Below, piece after piece: positions 8,158 to 15,003 of a stretch of DNA of 64,000 bases. The stretch is taken from contig JBAXAM010000003.1 of the NCBI GenBank assembly GCA_037142515.1, positions 1-64,000 of the forward strand. The letters are read 5' to 3'. The translations under genes were made by a program, and so were the position numbers. The stretch is from JBAXAM01 sp037142515. GTDB lineage: Bacteria > Pseudomonadota > Gammaproteobacteria > UBA9339. Position 1 is the stretch's first letter, and every line of letters begins with the position of its first letter. A model generated the notes under the pieces. It had not been told where the DNA came from, ran no database searches, and saw only the letters and a program-made list of their open reading frames with translations.

Positions 8158-8466
8158 ATGCAATTAGCTAAAGTAATTGGCACAGTAGTTGCTACAACAA
8201 AAGATTCAGCGCTTGTTGGATTGAAAATAATGATGATTCAGCCACTGACTGATGAGTTAAAATCATCAGGCACACCAATCGCTGCTATAGATACGGTGCA
8301 AGCTGGCACTGGTGATTTGGTGCATTGGGTTACTGCACGTGAGGCAGCGCTTGCGCTTCCTGATTCGTTTGTCCCGGTAGATGCTGCTATTACTGGGATA
8401 GTCGATCAAGTAAACTCTTATAGTAAGGGTATAGAAGATAGACAAAAAATTTTTGAGGCTAATTAA
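8158..8466 (+). CDS. BMC-P pentameric vertex protein, second paralogue
   Basis: A 102-aa EutN/CcmL family protein starting MQLAKVIGTVVATTKD with the core VDTVQAGTGD-like turn (IDTVQAGTGDLVHWVTAREAAL). It has a longer, charged C-terminal tail (about residues 85-102) than the first paralogue. It is encoded 11 bp after the PduT-like gene and 6 bp before the third BMC-P gene. Three BMC-P genes in one locus is more than a simple shell needs and recalls the Haliangium ochraceum shell set. The paralogues may trade at vertices. Confidence 0.92.
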   Translation: MQLAKVIGTVVATTKDSALVGLKIMMIQPLTDELKSSGTPIAAIDTVQAGTGDLVHWVTAREAALALPDSFVPVDAAITGIVDQVNSYSKGIEDRQKIFEAN

Positions 8467-8472
8467 TTTATT

Positions 8473-8742
8473 ATGATACTAGCGCGCATTAAAGGAAATG
8501 TAGTTGCGACCGTAAAACACCCTTGTTTTACCGGTCAAAGACTGCTTATTGCCCAGCCTATTGATGAAAAAGGTGATGACAAAGGTGATTCGTTTTTAGC
8601 TTGTGATACCGTGCAGGCAGCTTTGGGAGATGTAGTATTAATTGAGCGCGAAGGAAATACCGCGCAGCAGCTTTTGGGCGCAAATAACCCTTTTCACTCT
8701 GTGATCGTTGGTATTGTTGATAAAGTAAATGCTGAAAAATAA
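8473..8742 (+). CDS. BMC-P pentameric vertex protein, third paralogue
   Basis: An 89-aa EutN/CcmL family protein with the opening MILARIKGNVVATVKH and the family turn CDTVQAALGDVVLIEREGNTA (about residues 48-68), ending shortly after IVGIVDKVNAEK. It is the shortest of the three pentamer proteins and the most divergent at the N-terminus. It lies 6 bp after its paralogue and 21 bp before the deoC-like gene, on the same transcript. Confidence 0.91.
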   Translation: MILARIKGNVVATVKHPCFTGQRLLIAQPIDEKGDDKGDSFLACDTVQAALGDVVLIEREGNTAQQLLGANNPFHSVIVGIVDKVNAEK

Positions 8743-8763
8743 ATTATAGTATAGGGATAAAAT

Positions 8764-9669
8764 ATGACAGACAAAATTGATGAGCTTGTAGAGTTAATCA
8801 CAAAACGTGTTACCGAGCGGCTGCAAGCTATGAATGTGCCACAAACAAGTTTTGAGCACAAAAGCTTTGATTGTACTGGATCATCAGGCTCTTGTACTAA
8901 TTGCGGTCTTTGTATTGTAAAAAAACCCGAAGCAGTTGATAATATTGTTAGTTATGGTGCTTCTCGTGTCGGCGCCAATGCTGGCATTACTTCACAAATA
9001 GACACTAAGCTTGCAAGTATGATCGATCATACTTTACTCAAGCCAGATGCTACTCAAGTTGAGCTTGCTAAAGTTTGTAGCGAAGCAAAAGATTATCACT
9101 TTGCAACCGTATGTGTTAATTCCAGCAACATTCCCTTTGTAGCACGTTTGCTAAAAGGCAGTGGCGTAAAAGCAATTGCAGTTGTTGGTTTTCCATTAGG
9201 AGCAGCAACATCGCAAGCCAAAGCTTTTGAAGCCAAAGAAGCAATACATGCTGGTGCCGAAGAGATCGATATGGTTATTAACATTGGGGCAATAAAATCT
9301 AAAGATTATAAAACGGTTTATGAAGATATTAGGCAAGTAGTTGAAGCTTCAAGGCCGCATGCAGTTAAAGTTATTCTTGAGACCTCAAGCCTAGATCATG
9401 ATGAAAAAGTTATTGCATGTACATTGTCGAAAACCGCTGGCGCTGCTTTTGTAAAAACCTCAACTGGGTTTGGTTCAGGTGGTGCAACTGTAGAAGATAT
9501 TGTACTAATGCGTAAGATTGTCGGTGAGAATATGCACGTTAAAGCTTCTGGTGGAATTCGTACCAAAGAAGACGCAGAAAAAATGGTAAATGCTGGAGCA
9601 GACAGAATTGGCGCCTCAGCAAGTGTGGCAATTGTAACTGGCAAGCAAGCAAAAGCTGGTAACTATTAA
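8764..9669 (+). CDS. deoC: deoxyribose-phosphate aldolase with BMC-targeting and Cys-cluster N-terminal extension
   Basis: It cleaves 2-deoxyribose-5-phosphate to acetaldehyde and glyceraldehyde-3-phosphate. The catalytic barrel occupies about residues 80-301, with Asp170 in EIDMVINIGA, the Schiff-base Lys231 in FVKTSTGF and the proton-relay Lys260 in VKASGGIRT. The protein is about 80 residues longer than plain DeoC. Residues 1-23 form an amphipathic helix like an encapsulation peptide, and residues 37-50 carry Cys37-x6-Cys44-x2-Cys47-x2-Cys50, a ferredoxin-like cysteine cluster that may bind an Fe-S cluster or a metal. An AGGGA ribosome-binding site precedes the ATG. Acetaldehyde release inside the shell, next to the aldehyde dehydrogenase, makes this the probable signature enzyme of the compartment. 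Confidence 0.93.
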   Translation: MTDKIDELVELITKRVTERLQAMNVPQTSFEHKSFDCTGSSGSCTNCGLCIVKKPEAVDNIVSYGASRVGANAGITSQIDTKLASMIDHTLLKPDATQVELAKVCSEAKDYHFATVCVNSSNIPFVARLLKGSGVKAIAVVGFPLGAATSQAKAFEAKEAIHAGAEEIDMVINIGAIKSKDYKTVYEDIRQVVEASRPHAVKVILETSSLDHDEKVIACTLSKTAGAAFVKTSTGFGSGGATVEDIVLMRKIVGENMHVKASGGIRTKEDAEKMVNAGADRIGASASVAIVTGKQAKAGNY

Positions 9670-9694
9670 TTATAATATAATATGGGATAAACAT

Positions 9695-10339
9695 ATGTTC
9701 GAATTACGCACCTTGACCTTTATAGATAATTTGCAACCCCAGCTTGCTCATTTTATTCCAGAAGAGCATATGGTTTATGCTCCTTCTGAAAATGATGCAA
9801 TGCTAATTATAGAAATAGCCCCAGCGATGGAAATTCATTCGATGGTTGATTTAGCGTTAAAGAGAACTAAAGTGCAGCTCGGTGCGTTAATAACAGAAAG
9901 ATATTTTGGTCAGTTATTTATACAACATTCTGATCAGGGTGAAGTAATCGAAGCTGGGCGAGAAATTTTGCGTATCACCGGCCTTGATGAAAAGAATCGC
10001 GCCAAAATTGAAGTTCTTACCAACAAAATTATTCGTAGCGTTGAGCCAGATCACGCAAAATATTTCAATATCGATGCAGTGAACAATAAAGTAATACCAG
10101 GCGAATCAGTTTTGCTTATAGAGACAACTCCAGCAGCATATTCTGCTATTGCTTGTAATGAAGCATTGAAGGCCGCAAATGTAAAGCTAATAACAATCAG
10201 GCCGTTTGGAGCTACAAGTAGATTAGTTATGAGCGGGCCAGAATCAGAAATTGATTCAGCAGCTGAAGCAGCTATCAAGATAATCGATAAGCTTAATGAG
10301 ATGCGAGCAAATAAAACCCATAAACAATTAGGCGTATAG
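9695..10339 (+). CDS. BMC-T tandem-domain shell protein, stacking (double-layer) type
   Basis: This 214-aa protein has two BMC domains and resembles the BMC-T2/T3 proteins of the Haliangium ochraceum shell rather than PduT. Marks are the opening LRTLTFIDNLQPQLAHFI, the segment MLIIEIAPAMEIH near residue 36 and, in the second half, VIPGESVLLIETTPAAYSAIACN-like strands and helices near residue 133. Members of this group can stack two trimers face to face and open or close a large central pore, which would suit passage of bulky sugar phosphates or cofactors. No pore cysteine equivalent to PduT is seen. It lies between deoC and the class II aldolase. Confidence 0.85.
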   Translation: MFELRTLTFIDNLQPQLAHFIPEEHMVYAPSENDAMLIIEIAPAMEIHSMVDLALKRTKVQLGALITERYFGQLFIQHSDQGEVIEAGREILRITGLDEKNRAKIEVLTNKIIRSVEPDHAKYFNIDAVNNKVIPGESVLLIETTPAAYSAIACNEALKAANVKLITIRPFGATSRLVMSGPESEIDSAAEAAIKIIDKLNEMRANKTHKQLGV

Positions 10340-10342
10340 TGC

Positions 10343-11047
10343 ATGGGCAATCGACGTTCATTCATAGTAAATGAAATCGTAAAATACAGCCAAAAACTAG
10401 ATCAAAAAGGTTTTGGCGCTAATCACGACGGCAATATTTCTGTTAAACTCGATGATGTGTTGCTGGCAACACCAACTGCTGTTAGTAAGGGTAATATAAC
10501 AGCTGATCTAGTCATAACTTTAGATAAAAATGGCAATAAAATAGCGGGTTTCGGCAAGCCCTTTTCTGAAATTAAACTACACTTAATTGCCTATCGTGAG
10601 CGCCCCGAAGTTAATGCGGTTGTTCACGCGCACCCACCGTTTGCTACTGCGCGTGGTTTATTGAATTTACCAATTAAACCGGCAATTCCTGAAGCAATTG
10701 TTTCAATTGGTGATATTGTTCCAGTTGTTGCATTTGCTATGCCTGGCGCAAAAGAAAACGATGGTATTATTGCAAAGGCTTTAGCTGAAGTTGATGTTTT
10801 TATTATGCCAGGAAATGGAGTGTTTGCAGTTGGCGATAGCGTAGAGCAAGCTTATTTGCGTTTAGAGCTAGTAGAACATCTGGCTAAAATCGATTATTAT
10901 GCGCAGGGTCGTGGGATGCCAATGAAACTTGCGGACGAAGATGTTTCTAGTCTTATGAAAAAGCGCTCTGATATTGGCCTTGGGCCGAAAAAAAATGTGT
11001 CAGAACTTAAAAGAATAATTTTAGAAGAAATTAAAAAAGTACTATAA
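10343..11047 (+). CDS. class II aldolase (fuculose-phosphate aldolase/adducin family) with C-terminal targeting-like helix
   Basis: This family cleaves ketose-1-phosphates to DHAP plus an aldehyde using a divalent metal. The 234 aa show Glu76 (F-S-E-I-K-L-H) and the metal-binding pair His95-x-His97 in VVHAHPP. The usual third ligand, the His of the N-H-G motif, is replaced: the aligned segment reads P-G-N158-G-V-F-A-V-G. Residues 217-234 form an extra amphipathic Lys/Glu/Leu helix after a linker, the layout of a C-terminal encapsulation peptide. It starts 3 bp after the BMC-T stop. In this operon it may release acetaldehyde from 5-deoxyribulose-1-phosphate, or lactaldehyde from 6-deoxyhexulose phosphates; the substrate is not known. 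Confidence 0.85.
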   Translation: MGNRRSFIVNEIVKYSQKLDQKGFGANHDGNISVKLDDVLLATPTAVSKGNITADLVITLDKNGNKIAGFGKPFSEIKLHLIAYRERPEVNAVVHAHPPFATARGLLNLPIKPAIPEAIVSIGDIVPVVAFAMPGAKENDGIIAKALAEVDVFIMPGNGVFAVGDSVEQAYLRLELVEHLAKIDYYAQGRGMPMKLADEDVSSLMKKRSDIGLGPKKNVSELKRIILEEIKKVL

Positions 11048-11077
11048 ACAAAGTATTATAAAGTGAGGATAAAGTTT

Positions 11078-11839
11078 ATGAGAACACCGCTTATTGCTGG
11101 CAATTGGAAAATGAATAAAGCTATTGGTGAAGCGCTTGATCTTGCAAAAGCACTGCATCATGGCTTATCACACGCTGATGCAGCCAAGCTTGAGGTTGTT
11201 GTTGCGCCGCCATATACTGCGCTTAACAAGATAGCAGAATTTTTAAAAGATTCTTTTATTGGTGTTAGCGCTCAAGATTTATTTTGGGAGGATGCTGGGG
11301 CTTTTACGGGAGCAATTTCTGCTCCAATGATCAAAGATGCTGGAGCTGAATACGTAATTATTGGTCATTCAGAGAGACGTCAATTGTTTGGTGAAACTGA
11401 CAGCACCGTAAACAAAAAAGTAAAAGCGGCGCTCAAAGTTGGTTTAATTCCAATTTTTTGTGTTGGTGAGACTCTGGCAGAGCGTGAAGCAGGAAAAGTA
11501 AACGCTGTTATTGGAACCCAATTTTCTGGTGGGCTTGCCGATTTAACCACAGAAGATATGAAGCAAGTAGTGATTGCTTACGAACCAGTATGGGCAATTG
11601 GTACCGGTAAAACTGCAACGCCAGGGCAAGCCGAAGAAGTTCATGCTATGATTCGTAAAATGCTCGTTGAAAAGTTTGGCCAGGCAATTGCCGATATAGT
11701 AAGGCTTTTATATGGCGGTAGCGTCAAGCCTTCAAATAGCAAAGAATTGCTGTCTGAGCCTAATATCGATGGAGCATTAGTCGGCGGTGCTAGTCTAAAA
11801 GCAGAAGACTTTATTGGTATTATAAAAAACGCGATTTAA
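11078..11839 (+). CDS. tpiA: triosephosphate isomerase (last gene of BMC operon)
   Basis: It interconverts glyceraldehyde-3-phosphate and dihydroxyacetone phosphate. It is a full-length 253-aa barrel with N-W-K-M-N (catalytic Lys11), IIGHSERR (electrophilic His near 95) and AYEPVWAIGTG (catalytic Glu near 166) followed by LLYGGSVK. The start at 11078 is chosen because GAGG lies ten bases upstream; the in-frame GTG at 11063 would overlap that site. No targeting extension is visible, so it is probably cytosolic. Placing tpiA at the end of a BMC operon makes sense if one aldolase gives G3P and the other gives DHAP. Whether the genome has a second tpiA elsewhere cannot be seen. Confidence 0.95.
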   Translation: MRTPLIAGNWKMNKAIGEALDLAKALHHGLSHADAAKLEVVVAPPYTALNKIAEFLKDSFIGVSAQDLFWEDAGAFTGAISAPMIKDAGAEYVIIGHSERRQLFGETDSTVNKKVKAALKVGLIPIFCVGETLAEREAGKVNAVIGTQFSGGLADLTTEDMKQVVIAYEPVWAIGTGKTATPGQAEEVHAMIRKMLVEKFGQAIADIVRLLYGGSVKPSNSKELLSEPNIDGALVGGASLKAEDFIGIIKNAI

Positions 11840-11868
11840 AAATCCTACTAAAAAATTTCTCATTTCAA

Positions 11869-11897
11869 TTGACAAAGTGTTGCTAATCAGCAAAAAT
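11869..11897 (+). promoter_or_regulatory. promoter of the tRNA-Tyr/Gly/Thr-tuf unit
   Basis: A consensus -35 TTGACA is at 11869-11874 and a weaker -10 AAAAAT at 11892-11897, with 17-bp spacing, 26 bp before tRNA-Tyr. It separates stable-RNA/tuf transcription from the BMC operon. Confidence 0.65.
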
Positions 11898-11923
11898 GAT
11901 CGGCTCAAATTTTTTTATAAAGG

Positions 11924-12006
11924 GGAGGGGTTCCCGAGCGGCCAAAGGGATCAGACTGTAAATCTGCCGGCTTATGCCTTCGTAGGTTCAAATCCTACCC
12001 CCTCCA
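11924..12006 (+). tRNA. tRNA-Tyr (anticodon GTA)
   Basis: Class II tRNA with long variable arm. The 7-bp acceptor GGAGGGG pairs with CCCCTCC, the anticodon GTA is at 11958-11960, and the T-arm GGTTCAAATCC is present. The discriminator A is followed by AAA, so the 3' CCA is not encoded, unlike the other four tRNAs in this window. Confidence 0.95.
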
Positions 12007-12032
12007 AAAGATTGATTTTTGGTGTTTTTTAT

Positions 12033-12106
12033 GCGGGCGTAGTTCAATGGTAGAACTTCAGCCTTCCAAGCTGATAGCGTGGGTTCGATTCCCATCGCCC
12101 GCTCCA
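12033..12106 (+). tRNA. tRNA-Gly (anticodon TCC)
   Basis: Acceptor GCGGGCG pairs with CGCCCGC. Anticodon TCC is at 12065-12067, the T-arm is GGGTTCGATTCCC, and the 3' CCA is encoded at 12104-12106. It is second in the Tyr-Gly-Thr cluster upstream of tuf. Confidence 0.95.
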
Positions 12107-12130
12107 GTTTCGAAGGCTTAGAAAGTATTC

Positions 12131-12206
<76 letters not shown>

Positions 12207-12255
12207 GGAAAAATTTTATTTATTTTAATAGGTTATAAAAATAGGAGTACAAACA

Positions 12256-13449
12256 ATGGCAGAAAAAGAAAAATTTGATCGAACCAAGCCGCATATAAAT
12301 ATCGGTACTATAGGGCATGTAGATCATGGTAAAACAACGCTAACAGCAGCGATGACGATGGTACTGGCTGCAAAATTTGGTGGTGAAGTAAAGAAATTCG
12401 ACGAAATTGACAATGCCCCAGAAGAAAAAGAAAGAGGCATAACAATAGCAACTTCGCATGTTGAATATCAAACAGCGAAATTCCATGTTGCTCACGTAGA
12501 TTGCCCAGGACATGCTGATTATGTAAAAAACATGATTACTGGAGCAGCACAGATGGATGGAGCTGTTTTGGTTGTAAGTGCAGCTGATGGTCCAATGCCA
12601 CAAACCAGAGAGCACATTCTTTTGGCCAGACAGGTTGGAGTGCCAAAAATTATTGTATATTTAAATAAAGCTGATATGGTGGACGATCCTGAGTTATTGC
12701 AGCTGGTTGAGATGGAGATTAGAGATTTATTGAATAAATATGAATTTCCAGGAGATATAACGCCGATTGTTGTTGGTTCTGCCTTAAAAGCGCTTGAAGG
12801 AGATAAAAGCGAATTGGGAGAGCCATCGATATTGAAATTGGCTCAAACGATAGATGAGTATTTTGTAATACCAGAGCGTCCAAAAAACAAACCGTTTTTG
12901 ATGCCAATAGAAGATGTATTTTCTATATCAGGAAGAGGCACGGTAGTAACTGGAAGAATTGAAAGAGGTATAGTTAAGTCTGGAGAAGAAGTAGAGATAG
13001 TTGGGATTCGTCCTACACAAAAGACTATATGTACCGGTGTTGAGATGTTTAGAAAGATTTTGGACCAAGGAGAAGCTGGAGATAATGTTGGAGTGTTATT
13101 GCGTGGCACTAAGAAAGAAGATGTCGAAAGAGGTCAGGTATTAGCGCATCCAGGAACGATAACTCCACATACTAAGTTTGAAGCTGAAGTATATGTACTT
13201 TCGAAAGAAGAAGGTGGAAGACACACAGCGTTTTTCAAAGGATATCGTCCACAGTTTTATTTTAGAACTACTGACGTAACTGGAGCAGTGGAATTACCAT
13301 CTGGTGTTGAGATGGTGATGCCCGGAGATAATATTAAGATAGTAGTAGCCTTAATAGTACCGGTTGCTATGGAAGACGGGGTAAGATTTGCAATAAGAGA
13401 GGGCGGCCGAACAGTTGGCGCTGGGGTTGTAACTAAGATTATTGAATAA
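12256..13449 (+). CDS. tuf: elongation factor Tu, copy 1
   Basis: This GTPase brings aminoacyl-tRNA to the ribosome. The 397 aa show GHVDHGKTT (P-loop), DCPGHADY and NKADMVDD (switch and base-specificity motifs), then EF-Tu domains 2 and 3 ending GGRTVGAGVVTKIIE. A short GDKSELGEPS insertion near residue 184 differs from E. coli. The gene is identical to the second copy at 28348 from 14 bp upstream of an AGGAG box to the second base of the stop codon (12234-13448 against 28326-29540). Most Arg codons are AGA and Ile often uses ATA, unlike the CGT-rich rpoB/rpoC. It lies after three tRNAs and its stop abuts tRNA-Trp. Confidence 0.98.
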   Translation: MAEKEKFDRTKPHINIGTIGHVDHGKTTLTAAMTMVLAAKFGGEVKKFDEIDNAPEEKERGITIATSHVEYQTAKFHVAHVDCPGHADYVKNMITGAAQMDGAVLVVSAADGPMPQTREHILLARQVGVPKIIVYLNKADMVDDPELLQLVEMEIRDLLNKYEFPGDITPIVVGSALKALEGDKSELGEPSILKLAQTIDEYFVIPERPKNKPFLMPIEDVFSISGRGTVVTGRIERGIVKSGEEVEIVGIRPTQKTICTGVEMFRKILDQGEAGDNVGVLLRGTKKEDVERGQVLAHPGTITPHTKFEAEVYVLSKEEGGRHTAFFKGYRPQFYFRTTDVTGAVELPSGVEMVMPGDNIKIVVALIVPVAMEDGVRFAIREGGRTVGAGVVTKIIE

Positions 13450-13525
13450 AGGTCAGTAGCTCAATTGGCAGAGCGGCGGTCTCCAAAACCGTAGGTTGGG
13501 GGTTCGATTCCCTCCTGGCCTGCCA
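13450..13525 (+). tRNA. tRNA-Trp (anticodon CCA)
   Basis: Acceptor AGGTCAG pairs with CTGGCCT (one G-U). Anticodon CCA is at 13483-13485, the discriminator is G, and CCA is encoded at 13523-13525. The first base follows the tuf stop codon directly, so processing must cut right at the end of the tuf reading frame. Confidence 0.95.
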
Positions 13526-13547
13526 ATGTGGTGATAAAGATAAAAAA

Positions 13548-13934
13548 ATGGAAATAATAAATAATACTCATAATGTTCCGTGCCCCAAACTAGATAAGTT
13601 TTTGTGGGCGCTGATACTAGCGTTAGTTGCAGCAGGTGCTTTTGCTAATTATTATTTTAGCGAACTGGCTTGGGCTTTGCGTTTTACAGGTTGGATTATT
13701 TTAATTTGCGTTTTGATTGGGTTGGCAGCTGCGACGTTGCAGGGTAAAAGAACTTGGGATTTTGCTAAGAATGCCCGAATAGAGTTGCTCAAGGTTGTGT
13801 GGCCAACGCGTGAGGAGACTGCGAAAATCACAATGGTAGTTGCAGCTCTGGTGCTTGTTGCATCAATAATTCTTTGGGGTATTGATTCTGTTTTACTTCG
13901 GATTGTTGCTTGGCTAACGGGAACATTAACTTAA
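13548..13934 (+). CDS. secE: preprotein translocase subunit SecE
   Basis: A membrane subunit of the SecYEG channel. At 128 aa it is the long enterobacterial-type form with three predicted membrane segments: about residues 18-37, 43-62 and 95-117. The conserved cytoplasmic amphipathic segment ARIELLKVVWPTREET lies between the second and third. It is followed 10 bp later by nusG, the standard secE-nusG pair. The start follows tRNA-Trp by 22 bp with a GATAAAGATAAAA leader and little Shine-Dalgarno signal. Confidence 0.95.
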   Translation: MEIINNTHNVPCPKLDKFLWALILALVAAGAFANYYFSELAWALRFTGWIILICVLIGLAAATLQGKRTWDFAKNARIELLKVVWPTREETAKITMVVAALVLVASIILWGIDSVLLRIVAWLTGTLT

Positions 13935-13944
13935 GAACCTTTTT

Positions 13945-14514
13945 ATGAATACTGAACCTCAAAAATTAGATGAGACAAAACCAAACATCAAATGGTATAT
14001 CGTCCATGCTTATTCTGGTAAAGAATTGGCGGTAGTGCGTAATATTAGCGAGAGAATCAAATTGCACGACGTTGGAGATAAATTTGGTGAAATTATTGTT
14101 CCGACTGAAGAAGTTGTGGAGATGCGTGGTGGACAAAAATGTAAAAGTACGCGTAAATTTTTTCCTGGTTATGTTTTAGTTCAAATGGAAATGAATGACC
14201 AAACTTGGCATTTGGTTAGAAACACACCATGGGTTATGGGATTTATTGGTGGGACGAGTGATAAGCCGGTTCCTGTTGATAATAAAGAAATTAATGATAT
14301 TTTACATCGAGTACAGGAAGGGGTCGAGAAGCCGCGGCCAAAAATTTTATTTGCACCTGGTGAAGTTGTGCGTATTATTAGCGGTCCATTTTCAGACTTC
14401 GATGGTGTGGTTGAAGAAGTTAACTATGAAAAGAGTAGGCTCGTTGTTTCAGTATTAATTTTTGGACGATCAACGCCAGTAGAATTAGAGTTTGGACAAG
14501 TACAAAAGTCTTAA
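13945..14514 (+). CDS. nusG: transcription termination/antitermination factor NusG
   Basis: NusG binds RNA polymerase and links it to Rho or the ribosome. The 189 aa contain an N-terminal NGN domain (WYIVHAYSGKELAVVRNI near residue 17, FFPGYVLVQMEM near 72) and a C-terminal KOW domain (FAPGEVVRIISGPFSDFDGVV near 135). An acidic/polar lead of about 15 residues precedes the usual start of the fold. It is encoded between secE and rplK as in most bacteria. Confidence 0.97.
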   Translation: MNTEPQKLDETKPNIKWYIVHAYSGKELAVVRNISERIKLHDVGDKFGEIIVPTEEVVEMRGGQKCKSTRKFFPGYVLVQMEMNDQTWHLVRNTPWVMGFIGGTSDKPVPVDNKEINDILHRVQEGVEKPRPKILFAPGEVVRIISGPFSDFDGVVEEVNYEKSRLVVSVLIFGRSTPVELEFGQVQKS

Positions 14515-14559
14515 TATTTTTTTGGGGAGCTCGATGAGCGCTAAGACCCAGGAGGTAAT

Positions 14560-15003
14560 ATGGCAGTAAAAAAAGCAGCAAAACTAATTAAGTTGCAAGT
14601 AAAAGCCGGTGAAGCAAATCCGGCTCCACCAGTTGGTCCGGCATTAGGACAACATGGCATAAACATAATGGAGTTTTGTAAGGCGTTTAATGCACAAACG
14701 CAGAAAATGGAAAAAGGATTGCCTATACCCGTTATTATTAGTGTTTATGCTGATCGTAGCTTTTCCTTTATTCTAAAAACTCCTCCGGCTTCAATATTAT
14801 TATTGAAAGCTGCTGGGTTGAGTAAAGGTAGTGCTACGCCGCATAGTCTAAAAATCGGTAAAGTTAATTTAGCTCAAGTAGAAGAGATTGCTAAAATTAA
14901 AACATCAGACCTCACTGCTGCAGACTTAAAAGCAGCGATGCGCACTATTATTGGTAGTGCCAGGAGCATGGGAATTATTGTGGAGGGCTCTGAGAATGTC
15001 TAA
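14560..15003 (+). CDS. rplK: 50S ribosomal protein L11
   Basis: L11 binds the GTPase-associated centre of 23S rRNA. The 147 aa have the Pro-rich N-terminal domain (NPAPPVGPALGQHGINIMEF near residue 20) and the rRNA-binding C-terminal domain ending GSARSMGIIVEG. A strong AGGAGG box lies upstream. The stop overlaps the start of rplA by 8 bp, so the two are probably translationally coupled. Confidence 0.98.
   Translation: MAVKKAAKLIKLQVKAGEANPAPPVGPALGQHGINIMEFCKAFNAQTQKMEKGLPIPVIISVYADRSFSFILKTPPASILLLKAAGLSKGSATPHSLKIGKVNLAQVEEIAKIKTSDLTAADLKAAMRTIIGSARSMGIIVEGSENV

Noticed and set aside
12340..13109. Minus-strand and alternate-frame ORFs inside both tuf genes
   Set aside because: They occur identically in both copies only because tuf is identical; composition and lack of ribosome sites mark them as shadows.
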